Assembly (NCBI GenBank): GCA_045805265.1
Contig: JBJMLO010000011.1
Span: forward strand, 310,001 to 374,000
Direction of reading: 5' to 3'
DNA: 64,000 nt
Origin: JBJMLO01 sp045805265
GTDB lineage: Bacteria; Actinomycetota; UBA4738; JACQTL01
In this document: positions 23,283-30,661 of the stretch, piece after piece
Numbering within the stretch: position 1 is the first letter of the stretch
How the letters are laid out: every line of letters begins with the position of its first letter
Position numbers and translations under genes: made by a program
Notes under the pieces: generated by a model
Told to the model about the DNA's origin: nothing
The model's database searches: none
The model's input: the letters and a program-made list of their open reading frames with translations, nothing else

Positions 23283-24047
23283 CTAGGAGTGCCGCCAGGC
23301 CACCGAGAACGCGGTTCCGTCCGGCGAGAGCGCGGACGGTTGGGCCTTCACCGTCCCTCCGTTCGTCACCATCGTGATGCTGTCGTTGGTCCATGCCGTG
23401 TCGCTGATCGATCCCGTGTGCCCGTTGCCCGTGGCGAACGAGCCGGAGAAGTTCACGGTGCCGAAGTTCGCCAGTGGCTGGATCTGGCAGGAGACTCGGC
23501 ACAGTGACGGCGCCTCGGCCACCCACTCGGCGGAGGAGTTCGCCAGCCCGCCCTGGGACTTCGACGTCGTGAACGACTGGCCCGTGGTGACGTTCCTGAT
23601 GGTCAGCGTGTAGGTGGACCCCGACCGTGCGACCTCCGCGGACATGCTGTCGCCGGGATGCACGGTGAACCCAGAGATCTGCACCGAGGCGGCCGGATAC
23701 ATCTCATACCAGGCGTAGTACGAGGCGCGGTTCTTGCCCGTGCAGTCCGAGTCGGTTCCGGTCTGCTCGACCGAGTTCGAGTTGTAGCCGTCGATCCCCA
23801 CCCAGAAGCTCGAGTACTGGGCCTTTCCGGAGGGGCACGTGACGGACGGAGCCGTCCAGTTGGCCTTCACGTCGGTGAACGTGGTACCCGACGCGAATGC
23901 GGAGTACCCGGACCAGTTGAGGCTCGCGGCCGATCCATGGCCCAGGTGCCGCACGATCGCCGGGCCATGGGCCGCAGCGGAAACCGCAGGCCCCCCGACT
24001 GGGAGGATCGCCGCGACGATCCCGGTCACGAGGATGGTGCGTCGCAC
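23283..24047 (-). CDS. Secreted G1-family (eqolisin) glutamic endopeptidase
   Basis: A 254-residue exported protease. A signal peptide covers about residues 1-26 (VRRTILVTGIVAAILPVGGP, then AVSAAAH). The mature part starts with SLNWSGYSAF and contains FWVGIDGYNSNSVEQTG with the candidate catalytic Gln95 and SSAEWVAEAP with Glu178. The 83-residue spacing equals that of the Gln/Glu dyad in the fungal type enzyme scytalidoglutamic peptidase. Eqolisins act best in acid. AAAGGAGA lies a few bases before the GTG at 24047, favouring this start over the longer frame. Confidence 0.88.
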   Translation of the reverse strand: MRRTILVTGIVAAILPVGGPAVSAAAHGPAIVRHLGHGSAASLNWSGYSAFASGTTFTDVKANWTAPSVTCPSGKAQYSSFWVGIDGYNSNSVEQTGTDSDCTGKNRASYYAWYEMYPAASVQISGFTVHPGDSMSAEVARSGSTYTLTIRNVTTGQSFTTSKSQGGLANSSAEWVAEAPSLCRVSCQIQPLANFGTVNFSGSFATGNGHTGSISDTAWTNDSITMVTNGGTVKAQPSALSPDGTAFSVAWRHS

Positions 24048-24219
24048 CGTTGTCTCCTTTCCGGGGCGCGGTCCCGGCGGGCATTGGACAAGACGATCGA
24101 ACGATAGCCCCAATCCGGGATGAATGCACCGGCCCGATCTACGGCTCTCGGGCTGCGTTCCAGCGATCGACTGGCGAGTGCCCCTCGTACGGCCAGCCCG
24201 CAGGCGTCACAATTCAGCT

Positions 24220-25113
24220 ATGCGCCCCGAGGACGTCATCGAGCAGCTTTGGCCCGGCAGGGCGTTCGCCATCAAGCCCCTCGCTGGCATCACGAACCAC
24301 AACTTCAAGGTCTTGCTGGAGGCCCCGGACGAGGCGGTCGTCGTCCGCATCGCCGGGAAGGACACGAACCTGCTCGGCATCGACCGGGCGGTGGAGAGCG
24401 CGGCGGCGCGCATGGCGTCGTCGATCGAGGTTGGCCCCGAGGTGGTCGCGTTCGTCGACCCGCCTGGGTGGCTCGTCACCCGGTTCATCGAGGGAGTACA
24501 GGTCCCGCCGGAGAGGATGCGCGAACCGAGGAACCTCGGCCGCGTCGCCCGCGCGCTCAGAGCGATCCACTCGGCGGATCCGATCCCCGGCCGCTTCGAT
24601 GCGCACCGTGTCGTCGAGACATACGCGGAGACCGCCTCGAGCCGCGGGGTGGAACCCCCGCCCGACTACGCGTGGGCGAAGTCGATCTCGGACCAGATCG
24701 AGACCACGAGAGGACCGCAGCCGCCGATCCCCTGTCACAACGACCTACTGAACGCGAACTTCATCGACGACGGCGAGCGCATCCGCATCATCGACTGGGA
24801 GTACGCCGGCATGGGCGACCGCTTCTTCGACCTGGCCAACTTCAGCGTCAACCACGAGCTCACCGAGGACGACGACCGCCAGCTCCTCACCGCCTATTTC
24901 GGCGAAGCAACCGACCGCGACCTCGCCTCACTGCGCCTGATGCGCTTCATGTCCGACTTCCGTGAAGCGATGTGGGGCGTGCTCCAGCAAGCGATCAGCA
25001 CCCTCGACTTCGACTTCGTGACCTACGCCACCGACCATTTCACCCGCCTCCGCACGACCGCCTCCGCACCCCAGTTCGACAACTGGCTGCGAGCAGCCTC
25101 ACCCGTCAAATGA
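24220..25113 (+). CDS. Choline/ethanolamine kinase-like phosphotransferase
   Basis: A 297-residue kinase of the aminoglycoside phosphotransferase/choline kinase fold. Brenner's catalytic loop reads CHNDLLNANFI (about 171-181) and the metal loop RIIDWEYAGMGDRFFDLANF (about 189-208), a form typical of choline/ethanolamine kinases and bacterial LicA. The product would be phosphocholine or phosphoethanolamine. The ATG at 24220 is preceded by CACAAT at seven bases and no Shine-Dalgarno; a longer in-frame start at 24124 adds residues of low complexity. Neighbouring amine-related genes support an amino-alcohol substrate. Confidence 0.82.
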   Translation: MRPEDVIEQLWPGRAFAIKPLAGITNHNFKVLLEAPDEAVVVRIAGKDTNLLGIDRAVESAAARMASSIEVGPEVVAFVDPPGWLVTRFIEGVQVPPERMREPRNLGRVARALRAIHSADPIPGRFDAHRVVETYAETASSRGVEPPPDYAWAKSISDQIETTRGPQPPIPCHNDLLNANFIDDGERIRIIDWEYAGMGDRFFDLANFSVNHELTEDDDRQLLTAYFGEATDRDLASLRLMRFMSDFREAMWGVLQQAISTLDFDFVTYATDHFTRLRTTASAPQFDNWLRAASPVK

Positions 25114-25158
25114 CATGACCCTGGCGTGGCCGATTCACATGGCCCCGAAAAGGCAGGC

Positions 25159-25164
25159 TACGCT
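25159..25164 (+). promoter_or_regulatory. -10 hexamer TACGCT for a leaderless hypothetical gene
   Basis: TACGCT ends seven bases before the GTG at 25171, arguing for that start over the earlier in-frame GTG at 25126. Confidence 0.4.
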
Positions 25165-25170
25165 GCAGGG

Positions 25171-25629
25171 GTGAGACGGAAGGGACGCGATAGCCCGATT
25201 GGTGGCCATCCGCTTGCCCTTGACCCAGAGGCTGCGAGCGCCTCCGACTCCCTCCCCGCCTTTCTCGCCCGTCCCCGAGGTGCTCCCGTCTATCACGGGT
25301 TCCCGATTCTGGACGGGACGGAGGTGGAGGGCTTCCGGCTCGGCATGATCAGCGACTGGGAGACCGAAGGCGACGCGACCAACGGCGATGCCTTCGTGGT
25401 CGCCCCAGACGGGAGTCGAGCAGGCCTCGCTTGGGACATCGGCGAGCGAGCACAAGTTGAGGCGATCAGCCCTCCCGAGCCGAACCGCTGGGGAGTATGG
25501 GCGGTGACGTTGCCGGGACCCATGCGAACACGGGACGACGCCCGCCGTAACCTCGCAGCGGTGCTCCCCCTCCTTCGACCCCATTGGGATGACTGGCGCT
25601 CGCAACAGGATGGGCATGCCGCCGAGTGA
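25171..25629 (+). CDS. Hypothetical protein
   Basis: About 152 residues with no recognised family. The central and C-terminal parts look like a folded domain: YHGFPILDGTEVEGFRLGMI, GLAWDIGERAQVEAISPPEP, then RWGVWAVTLPGPMRTRDDARRNLAAVLPLLRPHW. No signal peptide or membrane segment is seen. The frame is open to a GTG at 25126, but a -10 hexamer supports 25171. GC is somewhat lower than in the flanking genes. Confidence 0.6.
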   Translation: MRRKGRDSPIGGHPLALDPEAASASDSLPAFLARPRGAPVYHGFPILDGTEVEGFRLGMISDWETEGDATNGDAFVVAPDGSRAGLAWDIGERAQVEAISPPEPNRWGVWAVTLPGPMRTRDDARRNLAAVLPLLRPHWDDWRSQQDGHAAE

Positions 25630-25657
25630 CATTCCTGAAGACTGGCGTGGCCCGTAC

Positions 25658-25864
25658 CTACGTCCCGGGCGCGTCACGCCGGTCCGGGGAGGCTTGCCAT
25701 TCCCAATCGGATAGGGCCTGGCTGAGAATGTCATTGCAAAGCTCCACGCAGTCCGCGCAGATGTCGAACCCGTCAGGCCCAGCGATCACGTAGCGACCCG
25801 TCTTCGCGTTCTTGCCGCACCATGAGCACTGAGGGGCTGGTCTGGTCACCGTTCGGCTCGTCAT
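25658..25864 (-). CDS. Stand-alone ClpX-type C4 zinc-binding domain protein
   Basis: A 68-residue protein consisting of little more than the N-terminal zinc domain of ClpX. CSWCGK (C13, C16) and ICADCVELCNDIL (C36, C39) reproduce the C4 pattern, with the intervening YVIAGPDGFD matching ClpX spacing. No AAA+ domain follows. In ClpX this domain dimerises and binds adaptors or substrates; a free copy could act as adaptor or decoy, which is inference. TAAGCT lies eight bases before the ATG, favouring this start over an upstream in-frame one at 25897. Confidence 0.72.
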   Translation of the reverse strand: MTSRTVTRPAPQCSWCGKNAKTGRYVIAGPDGFDICADCVELCNDILSQALSDWEWQASPDRRDAPGT

Positions 25865-26022
25865 GCGCCCGAGCTTAGTCCGCGGAGCAGTCACCACTTG
25901 CTTCGAGGATATTGGTTAGACCCTGGCGTGGGCTACCGGATAGGTGACGGGCACCTAGTCAGGGGCTTCCGGCTCGATTGGTCGCATAGGCGTCCCTCGC
26001 CCGCCGAGTTCGAGTGGCATCT

Positions 26023-26343
26023 TCACATCCGAGGGAAAGGTCGTTCGGTGAACTCGCGGAGGGCTTGGACCACCTCGGCGCGGGCGGGTTCGTCGCGTTC
26101 CAGCTTCTCGAGGAGCTCACCGAGGTGACGGGCTCCTTCGGTTCGGTAGCACTGGGCGATGATGGCCGCCCGCACGTGGCTCGGGGCCTGGAGTCCCAGC
26201 AGCAGCTCGTCCCTGGCCGCTTGGCCGATCTCTGCGAGGAAACGCAGCAGCTCGGCTCGACCTTCGAGCACGCTGGGTCCTGGCTTCGGTTTCACGCGAA
26301 TGGCCTCCTGATAGGGGTGCGGGCGCACCCGCAACTGCTCCAC
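26023..26343 (-). CDS. Hypothetical helical protein
   Basis: A 106-residue, charged, mostly alpha-helical sequence without membrane segments or a recognised family: SVLEGRAELLRFLAEIGQAA, then RAAIIAQCYRTEGARHLGEL, then PARAEVVQALREFTERPF. A TACAGT hexamer ends six bases before the GTG start, which supports a leaderless gene. Reverse-strand frames over the same bases lack folded-protein character. Confidence 0.5.
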   Translation of the reverse strand: MEQLRVRPHPYQEAIRVKPKPGPSVLEGRAELLRFLAEIGQAARDELLLGLQAPSHVRAAIIAQCYRTEGARHLGELLEKLERDEPARAEVVQALREFTERPFPRM

Positions 26344-26381
26344 TCTTCACTGTACGCGTTCGAGTCTCCGGTCCGGCCGCA

Positions 26382-28805
26382 TCACGCACGGATGCGCGAT
26401 CCTTCGGGGTCGAAGAGCGGCTCGGCCGCCACCCGGCCCGGGATCCATTCGCCGAAGATCTCCACCTCGACCGGCTGGTGCACCGAAGCGTGCTCGGCCG
26501 GGAGGTAGGCGTACGCGATCGAGTGCTCGACCGTGTAGCCGTAGCCCCCGCTGGTGACCCGGCCGCAGATGCGGCCGTCAACGCGGACCGGCTCCTCGCC
26601 GAGCGCGACCGACCTGGGGTCGTCGAGCACCAGGCACGCCAAGTGCTCCTTCGGCTCGGCCTCGCGCGCCGCCACGAGCGCCTCGCGGCCGATGAAGTCC
26701 ACCCCCTTGTCGAGCTTGACCGCGAAGCCCAGCCCGGCCTGGTACGGCGTCACGTCGGGGGTGATGTCGCTCCCCCACACCCGGTAGCCCTTCTCCAGGC
26801 GCATCGAGTCGATCGCGCGGTAGCCGCCGGCGACCATGCCGTGCGGCCGGCCCGCCTCCCACAGCAGGTCCCACAGCTTCAGCCCGAACTCCATGGGGCA
26901 GTACAGCTCCCAGCCGAGCTCGCCGACATAGGTCACCCGCAGCGCCAGGCACGGAACCGGCCCGACCGACAGCTCGCGAGCCCGCATGTACCGGAACGAC
27001 TCGTTCGACAGGACCGCGTCCGCCACCGGCTTGAGGATCTCCCGCGCCGCCGGGCCCCACAGGCCGAGGCACGCATACGCCGAGGTCACGTCCGCCACCG
27101 TCACCGAGCCGTCCTCCGGTGCATGGGAGCGGATCCACGTGAAGTCGTGCTGGCCGAAGGCCGTCCCGGTGACGATGCGGAAGCGCTCCTCGCCGATGCG
27201 CGTGACCGTGAAGTCGCACTCGATGCCCCCTCGCTCGTCCAGCATCGACGTGTAGGTCACGGTCCCGACCGGCCGGGCCACGTCGTTGTCGCACATACGC
27301 TGGAGGAAGGCCTCCGCTCCCGGCCCGCCGACCTCGATCTTCGCGAACGACGTCTCGTCGAACAGGGCGGCCCGCTCCCGGCACGCGAGGTGCTCGGCGC
27401 CGATCGCCGGCGACCAGATCTCCCCTGCCCACCCCCGCGGCCGCAATGACGGGTCGCCCGCCGCCGCGTTCGACTCGAACCAGTTCGCCCGTTCCCAGCC
27501 CGACTTCTCGCCCCAGGACACCGCCAGCTCCTCGAACCGCGCATAGGTCGGCGACACGCGAAGCGGCCGTCCGGACAGCCGCTCCTGCCCCGGGTAGCGC
27601 ACGTCGTAGTAGGTCGCGTAGACCTCGACGGTCCGGGCCAGCCGGTAGTCCAGACCGGAGTAGTGGCGGCCGAACCGCCGGGAGTCCATGTGCCACACGT
27701 CGAACGCCGGCTGGCCCTCCACGATCCATTCGGCCACCAGCTGGCCCATCCCGCCCGCGCCCGCGATCCCGTGGGCGCAGAAGCCGGCCGCCACCCAGAA
27801 CCCTCGGACGTCCGACTCCCCCAGGATGAACTCGCCGTCCGGCGTGAACGCCTCGGGCCCGTTGATCAGCTTCACGACCTCGGCGTCGGCCAGCGCCGGA
27901 ACCCGGACCACCGCGTTCTCCATCAGCGGCGCGAACCGCTCCCAGTCCGGGGCCAACAGCCGCGCGTTGAAGTCGTCGGGGATCCCGTCGAGCCCCCACG
28001 GCGCCGGGTCGCGCTCGTAGCCCCCGGCGACCAGGCCCCCCACCTCGCCCCGGAAATACACGAGCAGCGACGGGTCCCGCATCGTCGGAAGCCCGGCGGG
28101 CAGACCCAGCGGCCGAGTGATCAGGTACTCGTGCGCCATCGGCACGATCGGCACGGTCACCCCGGCCATCCGGCCGATCTCACCGGCGAACATCCCGCCC
28201 GCGTTGACCACGACCTCGGTCTCGATCGGCCCGCCCGAGGTCTGCACGCCGCGGGCCCGTCCCCGCGATACGTCGATCGCGGTCACCCTCGTCCCCGTGG
28301 CTACCTCGACGCCTCGCGAGCGTGCCCCCGCCACCAGCGCGAACGTCAGCTCGGACGGATCGACGTACCCGTCGGTCGGCAGGAACGCCGCGCCCAGCAC
28401 GCCGTCCGCGGACATCGCAGGGAACATCTCCTGGGCCTCGCGGGCGGACACGATCTCCAGCGGCAGGCCGAACGTCTTCGCCCAGCCGGCCTGCCGCTTC
28501 AGCTCCTGCATCCGCTCCGGCGACGACGCCAGCCGGAGCGACCCGACCTCGTGCCACCCCGGCGTCCGCCCGACCTCGTCGCCCAGCGACCGGTACAGCT
28601 CGACGGACCGCATCATCATCTTCGTGAGCGACAGCGATCCCCGGAGCTGCCCGACCAGCCCGGCGGAGTGAAAGGTCGAGCCGGACGTCAGCTCCGAGCG
28701 CTCGACGAGGACCACGTCGGACCAGCCAAGGCGCGACAGCCAGTAGGCGATCGACGCCCCGCCCACGCCGCCGCCGATCACGACGGCGCGTGCGGACGTC
28801 CTCAC
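26382..28805 (-). CDS. FAD-dependent dehydrogenase-GcvT fusion (dimethylglycine/sarcosine dehydrogenase-like)
   Basis: An 807-residue flavoprotein. Residues 1-370 are a DAO-type FAD domain with VVIGGGVGGASIAYWLSRLG and LTSGSTFHSAGLVG, where the His is the candidate covalent FAD attachment site. A FAO_M-type linker leads to a C-terminal aminomethyltransferase (GcvT) domain from about 430 on (CDNDVARPVG; PYQAGLGFAVKLDKGVDFIG). Such fusions demethylate dimethylglycine or sarcosine and pass the C1 unit to tetrahydrofolate. It follows the APC permease by 40 bases, so import and oxidation of a methylated amine are probably coupled. Confidence 0.87.
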   Translation of the reverse strand: MRTSARAVVIGGGVGGASIAYWLSRLGWSDVVLVERSELTSGSTFHSAGLVGQLRGSLSLTKMMMRSVELYRSLGDEVGRTPGWHEVGSLRLASSPERMQELKRQAGWAKTFGLPLEIVSAREAQEMFPAMSADGVLGAAFLPTDGYVDPSELTFALVAGARSRGVEVATGTRVTAIDVSRGRARGVQTSGGPIETEVVVNAGGMFAGEIGRMAGVTVPIVPMAHEYLITRPLGLPAGLPTMRDPSLLVYFRGEVGGLVAGGYERDPAPWGLDGIPDDFNARLLAPDWERFAPLMENAVVRVPALADAEVVKLINGPEAFTPDGEFILGESDVRGFWVAAGFCAHGIAGAGGMGQLVAEWIVEGQPAFDVWHMDSRRFGRHYSGLDYRLARTVEVYATYYDVRYPGQERLSGRPLRVSPTYARFEELAVSWGEKSGWERANWFESNAAAGDPSLRPRGWAGEIWSPAIGAEHLACRERAALFDETSFAKIEVGGPGAEAFLQRMCDNDVARPVGTVTYTSMLDERGGIECDFTVTRIGEERFRIVTGTAFGQHDFTWIRSHAPEDGSVTVADVTSAYACLGLWGPAAREILKPVADAVLSNESFRYMRARELSVGPVPCLALRVTYVGELGWELYCPMEFGLKLWDLLWEAGRPHGMVAGGYRAIDSMRLEKGYRVWGSDITPDVTPYQAGLGFAVKLDKGVDFIGREALVAAREAEPKEHLACLVLDDPRSVALGEEPVRVDGRICGRVTSGGYGYTVEHSIAYAYLPAEHASVHQPVEVEIFGEWIPGRVAAEPLFDPEGSRIRA

Positions 28806-28845
28806 GACGCGCGCCTCGACCCGGGCCGGACGGCGGCCCGTTCCC

Positions 28846-30468
28846 CTATGCGGTGGACCCGCCGACCGGCGCCTCCGGCGGGATCGTCGGCGAGTCGGTC
28901 GGCGCGGCGACCGCGGCCGTCAGTGGAACGTCCTCGTCGGGCGGGATCACGGGCGTGAACGGCTTCTTCCGTTGGAACCCGACGTAGTAGATCGCGCCGA
29001 CGATTAACACGACCGCCACCAGCAGCTCGATCACCGGGATGTCGTTCAGGAACCCGGGGAAGTGCACGAACGGCCCGGTTCCGTAGTAGTCCGTCTGGCT
29101 GGCCTTCGGATTCGAGACCACCCGGTTCGTGCTGTCGTTCGTGAACCAGAGGAAGTTCACGAGCATGCCGGCGCCCCACAGGATGCCGAGCACGTTCACG
29201 ACCTTGCCCCACCGGCCGAGGCTGAACGGCGCCTTCTTCTTCGGCCATCCCCGCATCCTCGCGCGCATCACGGCGATGTTCCCCAGCAGATAGCTGATGT
29301 AGATCATCGCAGTCGCCGCGACCGCGATGATCGTCGCGCCGGCGAACTGGATGAACGGGATCGCGGCGAGCAACGCCACCGCGATGCACGACCAGATTGG
29401 CGTGTGCAGGCGGGGGTTGACCTTCGACAGCCGCCTCGAGAGGGGCAGCTGGTTGTCGCGGGCCATCCCGAAGGTCAGCCGGATCGTCGAGGTCATGATC
29501 GCCATGCAGCACACGAAGATCGCCGCGGAGACGACCAGCAGGTAGACGGTCGAGTACGCCTTCGAGAAGTTCGACTCGATCACGGCCTGCGGCCCGCCGG
29601 CGGCCGCGATCAGCTTGTTGAAGTTGGGGACCGCCATGAGCGTGCCCCACAGGAAGATGCCGCCGATGACGAATGCCCCGGTGATCGACGCCAGGACGGC
29701 CTTCGGGGCCTCCTTCCTCGGGTTCTTCGTCTCCTCCGCCAACGTGGATGCGGTGTCGAAGCCGTACACGACGAACAGGCTCATGAACATCGCGATGAGG
29801 AACGTGTGGATGTTCAGCGCCTGGCCCTGGGTGTGGAGGATCACCGTGACGCCCTGGTGGTTGTGGGCGATCGCCATGATGATCGCGAACACCACCATGC
29901 CGAGGATCTCGAAGACGACGCCCGTGTTGTTGACGATGGCCACCAGGCGGACGCCGTAGATGTTCAGCACCGTGATGATCCCGAGCGTGATCGCGGCGAT
30001 CACCAGCTGGTCCGTGCTGCCGAGCGTGTTGTTCAGGCTCCACCCGAACATGTTGTTGAGCGCGGGGATCAGCGCGAGCGGCAGGGTCGCCACCACGGCC
30101 GCGACGGTGATCACACCGGCGAACAGGTACACCCACCCGGTGAACCAGGCGTAGGTCCGCCCGGAAAGGTACTTCGTCCACTGATAGACCGAGCCGGCGA
30201 TCGGGTAGTGGCTCGAGAGCTCGGCCCAGTTCAGCGCGATGAAGAACTGACCCAGGATGACGAGCGGCCACGTCCAGAACATGGCGCCACCGATCGTCAC
30301 TGCCAGATAGAACAGCGTGAAGATGCCGGTCGACGGCGAGATGTAGCTGAACGCGACCGCGAACGAGCTGAACAGTCCCAGGGTCCGCTTCAGCTCCTGC
30401 TTGTAGCCGAACCCCTCGAGATCCTTGGCATCCCGTTCGTCGGTGTGGGCCGGGTCCTGCACGGCCAT
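28846..30468 (-). CDS. APC-superfamily amino acid/amine permease
   Basis: A 540-residue transporter with about twelve hydrophobic segments; FSYISPSTGIFTLFYLAV and HYPIAGSVYQWTKYLSG are typical of the choline/GABA/amino acid permease branch. It probably imports the substrate of the FAD-GcvT dehydrogenase just downstream. The C-terminal 60 residues are soluble and Pro-rich. AGGGGGAG lies upstream of the ATG at 30468; the longer open frame adds improbable Arg/Pro-rich sequence. It is divergent from treZ across 193 bases. Confidence 0.87.
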   Translation of the reverse strand: MAVQDPAHTDERDAKDLEGFGYKQELKRTLGLFSSFAVAFSYISPSTGIFTLFYLAVTIGGAMFWTWPLVILGQFFIALNWAELSSHYPIAGSVYQWTKYLSGRTYAWFTGWVYLFAGVITVAAVVATLPLALIPALNNMFGWSLNNTLGSTDQLVIAAITLGIITVLNIYGVRLVAIVNNTGVVFEILGMVVFAIIMAIAHNHQGVTVILHTQGQALNIHTFLIAMFMSLFVVYGFDTASTLAEETKNPRKEAPKAVLASITGAFVIGGIFLWGTLMAVPNFNKLIAAAGGPQAVIESNFSKAYSTVYLLVVSAAIFVCCMAIMTSTIRLTFGMARDNQLPLSRRLSKVNPRLHTPIWSCIAVALLAAIPFIQFAGATIIAVAATAMIYISYLLGNIAVMRARMRGWPKKKAPFSLGRWGKVVNVLGILWGAGMLVNFLWFTNDSTNRVVSNPKASQTDYYGTGPFVHFPGFLNDIPVIELLVAVVLIVGAIYYVGFQRKKPFTPVIPPDEDVPLTAAVAAPTDSPTIPPEAPVGGSTA

Positions 30469-30566
30469 CAGGCTCCCCCTCTCGAGGAACGTTCGATGAA
30501 ACGGACCGTCCGGCGCATCGGACCCCCTTCCCAGCCCCTGATCCGCCGAGGCTACGCCACCCGCAG

Positions 30567-30586
30567 CCCGGAAATCCAATTCCGGG
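30567..30586. promoter_or_regulatory. Dyad in the permease/treZ divergent region
   Basis: CCCGGAA (30567-30573) and TTCCGGG (30580-30586) are perfect inverted repeats with a 6-base spacer, in the only non-coding DNA between two divergent operons. A regulator site is a reasonable guess; no regulator gene lies alongside. Confidence 0.4.
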
Positions 30587-30661
30587 TCGGCCTGCCTGAC
30601 CGGCACCTTTGCTCCGCTTCGGACCGGAAGGGGACGGCCGTGCAGCGAGGCATGGTCGCCT

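Noticed and set aside
23206..26381. tRNA genes in the gaps among the small genes
   Set aside because: No T-loop GGTTCRA with matching acceptor stem is seen.
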